A stretch of 64,000 nucleotides of DNA from Anaerotruncus sp. MC2020 (GTDB taxonomy: Bacteria > Bacillota > Clostridia > Oscillospirales > Ruminococcaceae). The first letter of the stretch is position 1. Each line of letters opens with the position of its first letter. Made by a program: the position numbers and the translations under genes. The notes beneath the pieces are model-generated. The model ran no database searches, was not told where the DNA came from, and worked only from the letters and a program-made list of their open reading frames with translations. The DNA is taken from the NCBI GenBank assembly GCA_000701945.1, contig JNKE01000016.1, forward strand, positions 62,001 through 126,000, written 5' to 3'. Shown piece after piece: positions 14,998-22,649 of this stretch.

Positions 14998-17036
14998 TAT
15001 TCAATACCTCTGTAGTAAAGTCCTCGGGTGATGCTTACGTCGGGCTTTCTGCCCGATATTGCGGCTTTTGCAGCCTCCGCGTCCTCATCGTGGAGCAATA
15101 TCAGCCCGAAGTCCGCGCGTGTGAGCTCCGCGAGCCTGTCGCCCATGTACAGCACATCGGAGTTGAGCACCTCGACGTACTCCTTCGAGCACGCGACGGG
15201 TAGCATCCGCCCCGTGCGGTCGATGAGATGACCCGTGCATTTCGCACAGCCGACCTCGTTTTTTATCGGACAGTTCCGCGTGAGCATGAGCGGGAGCCTG
15301 CCGTATATGACGGCTCCGAGCGGGAGCACGGTGCGCGCCTTCGCGAACTGCTCCGCGGTCGCCTCTATCGAGAACACGCAGTCCTCAAGTCCGAGCGAGC
15401 GCAGATATTCCGCGCTGTAGGAGTTGTACACATTGAGCGTGAAGCCGCCGTGCAGCCTCATCCCGAGCGCCTTTCCGAGCGCAATGCTGTCGGGGGTGTG
15501 GCAGTAGAGCCTGTCGAGCCCGAAGCGGCTTTTCAGCTCCGCAAGACGGGCGGATAGCCTGTCCTCGTCGGAAATGAAGCGCGGCGGGGAAATTATGATT
15601 TTCTCGCGAGCTACGCGGCTCATGAGCGTTTCATCTATGATATTTTCGGGCACTATCACATACTGCGACAGCTCCGCGGCGGCGATTGCCTGCTCGGCGG
15701 TGCGGCAGTACGTCCTCACGGGGAGCGCTCCCACGCGGGGACTGCGCTTGACCAGCGGCAGCTCGGAGAGCGTGCCGTCCGCGTGATATCGCGGCGTATT
15801 GCGCTCTATGACCGCCTCCGTGAGCCTGTCAGCGAGCTGTCTGCGGAGCTCGTTGAGCTTGCCCGCAGGGACGAAAATTCCGTCGCCGATGTCGGCTGTG
15901 AGCTGTCCGAGCGTGAACACGGTGTCGCCGAGCTTCGAGAGCTGCTTCTCTATGGCAGCGATATCCGTCGGGCGATTCTGAGCGGCGGCGGGTGCGTCAC
16001 CCGTCACAGTCGCCGATATATCGCCGCATACGCCCGTCACAGATATCGGCTTCCCTGCCCTGACGACGGCGTGCATATCGACTGTGTGCACCTGCCGCGG
16101 CGAGCGGTAGAGCTCGTGAATCTGCGGTATCAGCGTGCGGGCGGCGGTGACGTCGTCCTTCTCGCGAACGCCGAACATATCCTGCCTTTTCCCCGTAAAA
16201 TAGCCGTCCGTGAAGCCGCTGCGGGAGAATATCCCGCGCAGGAGCTGCATATCGGGCTTTTCGCCGCCGAGAGCTTTTTTCAGCTCATTCACCGACGAAG
16301 CCACATACTCGGGGCGCTTCATCCTGCCCTCTATTTTCAGCGAATCTACGCCTATTTCGCGGAGCTCGTCCGTGCGTCCGAGGAGGGATAAATCCTTGAG
16401 CGAGAGAGCCGCTGCGCCCTTATTTCCCGCCGCCGAGAACGGCAGACGGCAAGCCTGTCCGCAGCAGCCGCGGTTCGCGGAGCGCGAGCCAATCATTGCC
16501 GACATATAGCACTGTCCCGACACCGACATACACAGCGCGCCGTGTACGAAGACCTCGACCTCGACGTCCTCGCGGCAGATGCGCTCCAGCACATCTTTGC
16601 CGAGCTCACGCGCGGGAACTACCCTCACGTAGCCGAGACTGCGGAGCAGCCTCGCGGCGGCGGCGGTATGCACCGACATCTGCGTCGAGGCGTGCAGCAC
16701 CGCGTCGGGGACGACACTGCGCATTATCTGCGCTGCGCCCCAGTCCTGCACTATGTAGCCGTCGACTCCGAGCTCGGAGGTCAGGCGGATATAGTCGGCG
16801 AAGCTCTGCACCTCGTCGTCGGAAATGACCGTATTCACCGCAAGATAGAGCTTCGCGCCGTAGCTGTGACAGAGCCGCAGAGCCTCCGTGAGCTCCTCGT
16901 CCGAGAAGTTTGCGGCACTGCTTCGCGCGGAGAAGCGCTTACCGCCGACATATACGGCGTCAGCGCCCGCCCGCAGAGCGGCTGTCAGCGTCTCGGGACT
17001 GCCCGCAGGAGCGAGAATCTCGGGCGTTTGACTCAT
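14997..17036 (-). CDS. U32-family peptidase-like protein (tRNA/rRNA hydroxylation type)
   Basis: 679 residues, a long U32 protein. The N-terminus (PEILAPAGSPETLTAALRAGADAVYVGG) is diagnostic. The signature region reads EVFVHGALCMSVSGQCYMS followed by the Cys pairs of NRGCCGQACRLPF; further cysteines late (NCPIKNEVGCAKC) complete the probable Fe-S ligands. Members once called collagenases are now mostly linked to prephenate-dependent RNA hydroxylation (RlhA, TrhP), which I consider likelier than proteolysis. The C-terminal half matches the extra domain of the longer subgroup. The start overlaps zapA by ATGA and the end overlaps dut. Confidence 0.9.
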   Translation of the reverse strand: MSQTPEILAPAGSPETLTAALRAGADAVYVGGKRFSARSSAANFSDEELTEALRLCHSYGAKLYLAVNTVISDDEVQSFADYIRLTSELGVDGYIVQDWGAAQIMRSVVPDAVLHASTQMSVHTAAAARLLRSLGYVRVVPARELGKDVLERICREDVEVEVFVHGALCMSVSGQCYMSAMIGSRSANRGCCGQACRLPFSAAGNKGAAALSLKDLSLLGRTDELREIGVDSLKIEGRMKRPEYVASSVNELKKALGGEKPDMQLLRGIFSRSGFTDGYFTGKRQDMFGVREKDDVTAARTLIPQIHELYRSPRQVHTVDMHAVVRAGKPISVTGVCGDISATVTGDAPAAAQNRPTDIAAIEKQLSKLGDTVFTLGQLTADIGDGIFVPAGKLNELRRQLADRLTEAVIERNTPRYHADGTLSELPLVKRSPRVGALPVRTYCRTAEQAIAAAELSQYVIVPENIIDETLMSRVAREKIIISPPRFISDEDRLSARLAELKSRFGLDRLYCHTPDSIALGKALGMRLHGGFTLNVYNSYSAEYLRSLGLEDCVFSIEATAEQFAKARTVLPLGAVIYGRLPLMLTRNCPIKNEVGCAKCTGHLIDRTGRMLPVACSKEYVEVLNSDVLYMGDRLAELTRADFGLILLHDEDAEAAKAAISGRKPDVSITRGLYYRGIE

Positions 17037-17398
17037 ATGCTGTCCTTGAGCTGCTTGAGCTTGACCATATTTTCAAGCTGCACTATCTTAGCCTTGAGAG
17101 CCTCTATCTCCTTGACCGCAGCGTCGCGCTCGATACGGGTCTTGCCCGCCTCGTCGACGTACTCCTTGGTCTGTGTGCGGATATTCTCAAGGCGCTGATT
17201 CGACTTGTTGAGGTCGTCGAGGAGCGCGAGGGCTACCATAATTGAAGCCGTATACGGCGAGGAGCCGCTTCCCGCGTTGACTATCTCGTCAATCTTCGCC
17301 TCGAGCACTCTTGCGAGCGAGTAAACATAGTTGGGCGATTCAGACGTCCTGAGCTTGTACTCCTTTCCGCAAATCATCACTTTCACTTCGTTGAGCAT
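17033..17398 (-). CDS. zapA: cell division protein ZapA
   Basis: 121 residues. The N-terminal ZapA fold (VMICGKEYKLRTSESPNYVYSL) is followed by SIMVALALLDDLNK and a C-terminal coiled coil (about 65-118). ZapA binds and bundles FtsZ at the division ring. AAAGGAAG precedes the ATG. The gene overlaps the U32 gene by ATGA, an arrangement seen in other Firmicutes. A lipoprotein gene lies 44 bp upstream on the same strand. Confidence 0.93.
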   Translation of the reverse strand: MLNEVKVMICGKEYKLRTSESPNYVYSLARVLEAKIDEIVNAGSGSSPYTASIMVALALLDDLNKSNQRLENIRTQTKEYVDEAGKTRIERDAAVKEIEALKAKIVQLENMVKLKQLKDSI

Positions 17399-17442
17399 TT
17401 TTGTATCTTCCTTTCTGCGGCATTTACCGCCTGTTTATCCTG

Positions 17443-18915
17443 TTAATGTGACGCATCAAGCGTCGGGAACGTATAGCATACGTCCTCGTCTATCCTCGAG
17501 ACGGTCTCGTCCCAGCTGTAGCCTTCCTTGAGATAGCTCTCGACTAAATATTTCAGTATCGACGACTTGATGCCGCTGTCATACTCCGAGAGATTGTGCT
17601 TCAGGTCGAGAGACCGCGCATTGGTAATAAGCGGCTCGAAATAGCACTGTCCGCCGAAGTGCTCGGAGACTTTACTGCTGTATACAAAGCCCTCGGAGGC
17701 AAGCTCCATAGACTCGGTAACGCTGTTCGGGAGGTATGCGTCCTGAGACGCGCACTTCCTGAGATTTTCTCTGTCAAGGACAGCCGAGACGATAAAGTCG
17801 CGAGCCTCGTCGCCGTTGTCGGTATGCGGGTCAACGGCAATCAACGTGCCGCCCCACCAGTAGGGCGCGGGACCCTCGCAAACAGACCAGCTGTACTCGC
17901 CGTCGGACGCTTCCATAATGAAGCTGTCATCCGCAAACGCCCATATCGGCGTGAAATAGCCCATAGTCGAGCCTTCCCTGCCGCTGGTGTACCAATCGTC
18001 GCTCCACTGACCGCACGCCGAAACGCCGCCGCAATCCCAGAGCTTCTTTGCCATATCGGCAAAGCGCTTGACCTCGTCGCCGAGGACGAGCTGGTTGTCC
18101 ACAACGAGCGGCATAGACATATTGCACGAATAAGCCTGCCACATACCGTCGACAGAGTCAGCGAGCGCGACCTTGCCGTTTGAACGCTCGGCGACCTCTG
18201 CGGCAGATTCTGCGAAGCTGTCCCAATCCCTTATTATCTGCTGCATCTCCTCGGTATTCAGCACGCCGAGGTACTGCTCCGCGAGGTCGGCATTGTAGAC
18301 AAAGCAGCCCGAGCTCGCTGTCCATGTGAGAGCCTTCAGTACTCCGTCATTGTTTCTGCCCTGCTCGACCGTGAACGGGTACATATCGTTGGTGTCGTTC
18401 TCGGTGAAGCCGAGCGCAGAGAGCGGAGCTGTGCGCGTATCGTCATTGAGCAGCGGGAGCGCCCAGTCGGGTTCGATGAGGAAGACGTCGAGGTCATCGC
18501 CCTTGTTCACCATATTGTCGTAACACTCCGAGGCATTTGCGCCAAAGGTATTGAAGCAGACGAATTTGACTCTTGACCCCCACGGAGTTTTGAGCCCCTT
18601 GCTGTTCTTGACGTCGTCGGCGTCCACACCGAGCCAGTTGCCGAGAAGTATGGGCGCATCGTAGTAATTCCACGAGGCGACTGTGAAGGTATCTCCGCCT
18701 GTACCGAGCTCTATCACGGGCTGCGGAGGCATACATTCCTCGGTCGTCTCCTCCTCAGTTGGAGATTCGGTCTCCTCCTCGGTCGGCATCTCGGCGGTCG
18801 TGACGGGCTCGGGTATTTCTATTTCCTCCTCCATGAGCGGGTCATGTCCGCACGCGCCGAGTGTTATAGCTGCTAAAAAACAAAATGCTGTGACTGCTGC
18901 TGCTTTTCTTTTCAT
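17443..18915 (-). CDS. extracellular solute-binding-like lipoprotein
   Basis: 490 residues. The signal peptide ends in a lipobox (ITLGAC, Cys about 22), followed by an acidic Glu/Thr/Pro tether (about 25-65) and a periplasmic-binding-like domain with NTFGANASECYDNMVNKG and AYLPNSVTESMELAS. The ATG at 18915 is preferred to a TTG two codons upstream because AAAGGT lies 9-10 bases before it. It sits 12 bp after lexA and 44 bp before zapA, an odd place for a nutrient receptor, and has no transporter partner nearby. It may have been recruited to envelope sensing, but that is inference. Confidence 0.82.
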   Translation of the reverse strand: MKRKAAAVTAFCFLAAITLGACGHDPLMEEEIEIPEPVTTAEMPTEEETESPTEEETTEECMPPQPVIELGTGGDTFTVASWNYYDAPILLGNWLGVDADDVKNSKGLKTPWGSRVKFVCFNTFGANASECYDNMVNKGDDLDVFLIEPDWALPLLNDDTRTAPLSALGFTENDTNDMYPFTVEQGRNNDGVLKALTWTASSGCFVYNADLAEQYLGVLNTEEMQQIIRDWDSFAESAAEVAERSNGKVALADSVDGMWQAYSCNMSMPLVVDNQLVLGDEVKRFADMAKKLWDCGGVSACGQWSDDWYTSGREGSTMGYFTPIWAFADDSFIMEASDGEYSWSVCEGPAPYWWGGTLIAVDPHTDNGDEARDFIVSAVLDRENLRKCASQDAYLPNSVTESMELASEGFVYSSKVSEHFGGQCYFEPLITNARSLDLKHNLSEYDSGIKSSILKYLVESYLKEGYSWDETVSRIDEDVCYTFPTLDASH

Positions 18916-18927
18916 ATCCAATTACCT

Positions 18928-19509
18928 TTAGTAGTATCTCTTCAGACCGATGACCTTTCCGAGTATCTCGCACTCATCGAGGATAATGGGCTCCATCGTA
19001 TCATTCTCGGGCTGTAGACGGTAGCAGCCCCTCTCCTTGTAGAAGCGCTTGACCGTAGCCTCCTCGCCGTCGACAAAGGCAACGACGATGTCGCCGTTTT
19101 CGGCGTATTCCGTCCGCTGCACGATGACGATGTCGCCGTCGAGAATGCCCGCATTTATCATGCTCTCGCCGCGTACCCTCAGTGCGAACAGGTCGTTCGG
19201 GTCGCAGCCGGGAGCCTCGAATCCGAGGTAGCCTGTGATGTCCTGAACGGCAGTGATAGGCTGACCCGCAGTGACCGTACCCATTATCGGCACCGATGCC
19301 GACGAGCTGTTCGGCAGACGGAGCGAGCGGTTGAGGCTGTCCGACTTCTCGATGAAGCCCTCGTCAACAAGTGCATTGATGTAGCGATGAGCCGTGGACG
19401 TGGACTTGAAGCCCGCAGCGTCCATTATCTCACGCACCGACGGGGATATGCCCTCGCTGAGACGGCTCTTGATAAAATTGAAGACCTCAAGTTCCTTTTC
19501 CTTGGACAT
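18928..19509 (-). CDS. lexA: LexA repressor
   Basis: 193 residues. N-terminal winged helix (SPSVREIMDAAGFKSTSTAHRYINALVDEGFIE) and C-terminal S24 autoprotease domain. The cleavage site is A81-G82 in GTVTAGQP, with nucleophile S116 (RGESMINAG) and general-base K154 (EATVKRFY), so self-cleavage is intact. It represses SOS genes until RecA filaments trigger cleavage. It begins one base after the murC stop with AGGAGGAA inside murC, so it is probably expressed from the murC promoter rather than having its own. Confidence 0.95.
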   Translation of the reverse strand: MSKEKELEVFNFIKSRLSEGISPSVREIMDAAGFKSTSTAHRYINALVDEGFIEKSDSLNRSLRLPNSSSASVPIMGTVTAGQPITAVQDITGYLGFEAPGCDPNDLFALRVRGESMINAGILDGDIVIVQRTEYAENGDIVVAFVDGEEATVKRFYKERGCYRLQPENDTMEPIILDECEILGKVIGLKRYY

Positions 19510-19510
19510 A

Positions 19511-20938
19511 TTATTCCTCCTCTGCCAGCTTTTTCAGTATCATTTTCGCTATCTTGTAGGCGTCACCGCAGCCGAGGGTGATAACGAGGTCGCCCTCCTG
19601 CGCGTGCTCGCACACATAGTCGCATATCTGCTCAAAATTGGCGTATTTGCGCTCGTCCGTCCACTCCGCGGACTCGTCCTGCGGGAACCATATGCAGTTC
19701 GGTATCTTCTCCGCGAGGTGACGCGTGAATATGCCGTAGGTGTTCTTCTCACGGCTGCCCATGATGTCTGTGAGGACGGCATGGTCGGGAATTTGCAGCA
19801 CGCGCGCGAAGTCGTCGAGCAGGAGCTTGGTGCGGCTGAACGTGAACGGCTGGAACACCGCCCAAACATTGCGGAAGTTCATCTCCATAGCCGCATTCAG
19901 CGTAGCTTCGAGCTCTGTGGGATGGTGAGCGTAGTCGTCGACGACGGTTATTCCCTTCTCGAAGCCGAGCTTCTCGAAGCGGCGCTTAGCTCCGCGGAAG
20001 TCCTCGAGACCCTGCTGTATAGCCGCAAAGTCCGCTCCGACATATCTTGCGGCGGCGACTGCGGCGAGCGAGTTGAGGACGTTGTGGATTCCCGCGACGT
20101 GGAGCGTTATCGTACCGAGCCTCTCGCCGCGGTACATCGCGTCATACGTCGTAAGCAAGCCATTTTCGTGCTTGACGTTCTCGGGGTAGTAGTCGCAGGA
20201 GCTGTCCCTGCCGAAGGTGATGACCTCCTTGCCCGTTATGCCCTCGAGCGACTTCATCGAGTTGGCGTCCGAGCCGTTGATGATGATGCATTTCGAGGTG
20301 TTCTCGTTGAACTTATGGAACGATTTTATGATGTTATCGAGCGTGCCGAAGTAGTCGAGGTGGTCGGCGTCGATGTTGAGAATTACCGATATATCGGGGT
20401 AGAACTTGAGGAAGTGGTCCTCGAACTCGCAGGACTCGCACACGAGGATATCGCTCGTGCCCGACTTGCCGCTTCCGCCTATGCAGGGGAGCTTACCGCC
20501 GATATACGCGGATATGTCGATGTTTGCGGTGACGAGTATCTGCGTTATCATCGAGGTCGTGGAGGTCTTGCCGTGCGTACCCGAGACGCAAATCGCGTTG
20601 CCGTACCAACTCGTCACAATGCCGAGGAGGTCGGCGCGCTCCAGCACGGGTACTCCGCTCGCTCTCGCCGCCATGAGCTCGGGGTTGTCAGCCATGATAG
20701 CGGCTGTGTGGACGATGAGGTCAGCCCCCTCGATGTTCTCGGCGCGCTGTCCGATGAACACGGGAATGCCCATTTTGCGGACTGCGTCGAGGGTCTCGGT
20801 CTCGTTGTTGTCCGAGCCCGTGAGGTAGTAGCCCTGCCCGTGGAGTATCTGCGCGAGCGGGTACATACCCGAGCCGCCGATACCGATGAAGTGTATATGC
20901 TTCTTGCCCTCAAGAATATTAAGGATACTTTTATCCAA
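19511..20938 (-). CDS. murC: UDP-N-acetylmuramate--L-alanine ligase
   Basis: 475 residues, normal for MurC. The N-terminal Rossmann motif IHFIGIGGSGMYPLAQIL (15-32) and the ATP loop GTHGKTS (120-126) are intact, and the C-terminal ligase domain carries DDYAHHPTEL. It adds L-Ala to UDP-MurNAc in the cytosol. The start is TTG at 20938: AAAAGGTGAT sits 8 bases upstream and no in-frame ATG is available. A TTGAAT-17-TATAAT promoter lies 56-84 bp upstream. It heads a run that continues into lexA. Confidence 0.96.
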   Translation of the reverse strand: MDKSILNILEGKKHIHFIGIGGSGMYPLAQILHGQGYYLTGSDNNETETLDAVRKMGIPVFIGQRAENIEGADLIVHTAAIMADNPELMAARASGVPVLERADLLGIVTSWYGNAICVSGTHGKTSTTSMITQILVTANIDISAYIGGKLPCIGGSGKSGTSDILVCESCEFEDHFLKFYPDISVILNIDADHLDYFGTLDNIIKSFHKFNENTSKCIIINGSDANSMKSLEGITGKEVITFGRDSSCDYYPENVKHENGLLTTYDAMYRGERLGTITLHVAGIHNVLNSLAAVAAARYVGADFAAIQQGLEDFRGAKRRFEKLGFEKGITVVDDYAHHPTELEATLNAAMEMNFRNVWAVFQPFTFSRTKLLLDDFARVLQIPDHAVLTDIMGSREKNTYGIFTRHLAEKIPNCIWFPQDESAEWTDERKYANFEQICDYVCEHAQEGDLVITLGCGDAYKIAKMILKKLAEEE

Positions 20939-20993
20939 TTGATATCACCTTTTCATTGATTTGTAAATTTAGCAATATTATACCTATTTTATT

Positions 20994-21022
20994 ATTATAC
21001 TATATTTGTCAGAATAATTCAA
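20994..21022 (-). promoter_or_regulatory. sigma-A promoter of murC-lexA
   Basis: Minus-strand -35 TTGAAT (21017-21022) and -10 TATAAT (20994-20999), spacer 17 nt. A LexA-box-like sequence lies 10 bp upstream of the -35. Confidence 0.75.
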
Positions 21023-21032
21023 GTGTTTCTTT

Positions 21033-21044
21033 GAATAAATGTTC
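21033..21044. promoter_or_regulatory. possible LexA box near murC-lexA
   Basis: GAATAAATGTTC matches the Firmicute SOS box core GAAC-N4-GTTC except for one base in one half. Its place next to the promoter that would drive lexA makes autoregulation plausible, but the imperfect match keeps confidence low. Confidence 0.35.
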
Positions 21045-21049
21045 TTTCT

Positions 21050-21600
21050 TTCGGGACTCTGTCCCAGACCCTGCAAAGGGACGCAGTCCCTTTGAACCCG
21101 AAATTCGTTGCCGCTCGCAAGCTCGCTCACTCTGTACAAACGGCAAAGTCTGCTTTCGGCGGGAAGCTAAATTCAAAACAAAGCCTTTTTCCTTCCAATG
21201 TCAGCCGTCGAAGGACGGCGAAGAAGGGGCAAAAATCGACAATGAGGAGGAGAAAAAGGGAGAGGGAAAAGAGATTCAAAGGGGAAAACCGTAGGGAAAA
21301 GGAGGGGGAGAAATGTCGATTTTTGTTCCAGTTTAGTTTTTCTCCCCCTCCTTGTCCCGAAGGTTGTCTCCTTTGCCCTTCACGGACAACAAACGAATCC
21401 GAAACAAATGGTAAATGAGGCGAGAATGCACCGTTTTAATGCGGAGCGCCGAGAGCGGCGCTCCCTACAAAACAATACCGTTGGTGTTTTCGGGATTTGC
21501 GGACGCCCAAAGGGCGCCCCTACAATAAAATCGGCGCGTATTCGGGGGCGAATGTCACCGCTTTACCGCTTCAAAGGTTTACATTGGAAAATATTTTTTT
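21050..21600. repeat. repeat-rich non-coding stretch between murC and spoVG
   Basis: No convincing gene. It contains a GGGACTCTGTCCC / AAAGGGACGCAGTCCCTTT hairpin block (21053-21101), an inverted repeat AAAAATCGACA/TGTCGATTTTT (21231-21241 with 21314-21324), an adjoining perfect 15-bp inverted repeat AAGGAGGGGGAGAAA (21299-21313 with 21339-21353), and a GCGG-N-CGCC...CCCTACA element (21441-21524) of the family also seen at 63331. The short open frames here are purine-rich and lack ribosome sites. Confidence 0.6.
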
Positions 21601-21618
21601 AATTATTTCAAATTAGTA

Positions 21619-21647
21619 TTGCATTTTTTAGATTAATATGTTATAAT
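21619..21647 (+). promoter_or_regulatory. sigma-A promoter of spoVG
   Basis: -35 TTGCAT (21619-21624) and -10 TATAAT (21642-21647), spacer 17 nt, giving a leader of about 85 nt before the ATG at 21740. Confidence 0.7.
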
Positions 21648-21739
21648 AATGCAAAAGCATATTTTATTGAGTAACCATGGAAAATATGCGGCGGTCAACG
21701 CTTTAAAGAGAATAGAAATTTCCCGAAAGGAGGAAAAAC

Positions 21740-22048
21740 ATGAACATTACAGATGTAAAGATCAGAAAGATGCTGTCAGAGGGCAGACTGCGCGCTGTCG
21801 TTTCCGTCACTATCGACGATATGCTCGCTGTTCACGATATCAAGGTCGTACAGGGCGACGAGAGGCTGTTCGTCGCGATGCCGAGCAGAAAAGACGAGAA
21901 CGGCGTGTTCCGCGACATAATCCACCCCATTTCGGCCTCAGCACGCAGAATGTTCGAGGAGACTATCCTCGACGCCTACGAGAAGCAGGCAGCACTCGAA
22001 GCCGCAGAGGAAGCAGCTGAGACAGGCGACAGCTCCGACGAAGAATAA
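21740..22048 (+). CDS. spoVG: septation regulator SpoVG
   Basis: 102 residues. The SpoVG core covers residues 1-85: MNITDVKIRKMLSEGRLRA, VSVTIDDMLAVHDIKV, and LFVAMPSRKDENGVFRDIIHPI, with an acidic C-terminal tail. SpoVG is a small nucleic-acid-binding regulator of sporulation, division and virulence-type genes in Firmicutes. AAAGGAGG lies 7-10 bases before the ATG. It is monocistronic, bounded by its own promoter and a strong terminator. Confidence 0.96.
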   Translation: MNITDVKIRKMLSEGRLRAVVSVTIDDMLAVHDIKVVQGDERLFVAMPSRKDENGVFRDIIHPISASARRMFEETILDAYEKQAALEAAEEAAETGDSSDEE

Positions 22049-22055
22049 AACGTAC

Positions 22056-22090
22056 AAAAGGCAGTACCGACGGGTACTGCCTTTTTTGTT
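22056..22090. terminator. bidirectional terminator between spoVG and the Nudix gene
   Basis: Stem GGCAGTACC/GGGTACTGCC (22060-22068 with 22072-22081) flanked by an A run and six T. It serves converging transcripts. Confidence 0.9.
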
Positions 22091-22103
22091 GCTGTTTATA
22101 TGG

Positions 22104-22640
22104 TCAGATGCCGAGGAACCTCGCCGCTTTGAGCAGGACTATCTGCGTCTTGCCGTCACGGATAGTGCCGTCCATGACGCGCTCCACAGCCTCTGCGAGC
22201 GGCATCTTCACCACGTCGAGGAACTCGTCGGGGTCGAGGGACTGCTTGTCAAAGGAGAGCCCGCGTGCGAGGTACATATACGTTATCTCGGTGTTGTACG
22301 CGGGAGTGGGGAGCATCTCCCCGATGAAGGTGTAGTCCGAGCAGGTACAGCCCGTCTCCTCGAGGAGCTCGCGCCTGCCGCACTCCGCGTGGTCCTCGCC
22401 CTTTTCGAGCTTGCCCGCGGGAGCCTCGAGCGTCACCGTGCGGAACGGGTAGCGGAACTGCTTGACGAGGTAGACCTCGTTGTTCTCGGTCACGGGGAGC
22501 ACGCACACTCCGCCGTGGTGGAGGAGGCAGTCGCGGACAGCGGTGCTGCCGTTCTCGAGCTCGACCGTGTCATGCGTTATCGTGAATATCTTGCCCTCAA
22601 AAACCGTTTCGCTGCTAAGCGTTTTTTCTTCCAGATGCAT
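22104..22640 (-). CDS. Nudix hydrolase, ADP-ribose pyrophosphatase type
   Basis: 178 residues. A full Nudix box GX5EX7REUXEEXGU spans residues 76-98 (GKLEKGEDH...RRELLEETGC). The upstream VYLVKQFRYPF and downstream YMYLAR match the NudF/ADP-ribose branch, which hydrolyses ADP-ribose to AMP and ribose-5-phosphate. A conserved Pro about 16 residues after the box (LPTPAY) supports that branch. It starts nine bases after the YfhO stop, so the two are probably cotranscribed. Confidence 0.92.
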   Translation of the reverse strand: MHLEEKTLSSETVFEGKIFTITHDTVELENGSTAVRDCLLHHGGVCVLPVTENNEVYLVKQFRYPFRTVTLEAPAGKLEKGEDHAECGRRELLEETGCTCSDYTFIGEMLPTPAYNTEITYMYLARGLSFDKQSLDPDEFLDVVKMPLAEAVERVMDGTIRDGKTQIVLLKAARFLGI

Positions 22641-22649
22641 AGTAATACC

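Noticed and set aside
19394..20959. 521-codon frame opposite murC and lexA
   Set aside because: murC and lexA have complete motifs on the other strand; the frame is a shadow.
20956..21602. Several short plus-strand frames between murC and spoVG
   Set aside because: They fall in purine-rich repeats and hairpins, lack ribosome sites, and are not similar to known proteins.
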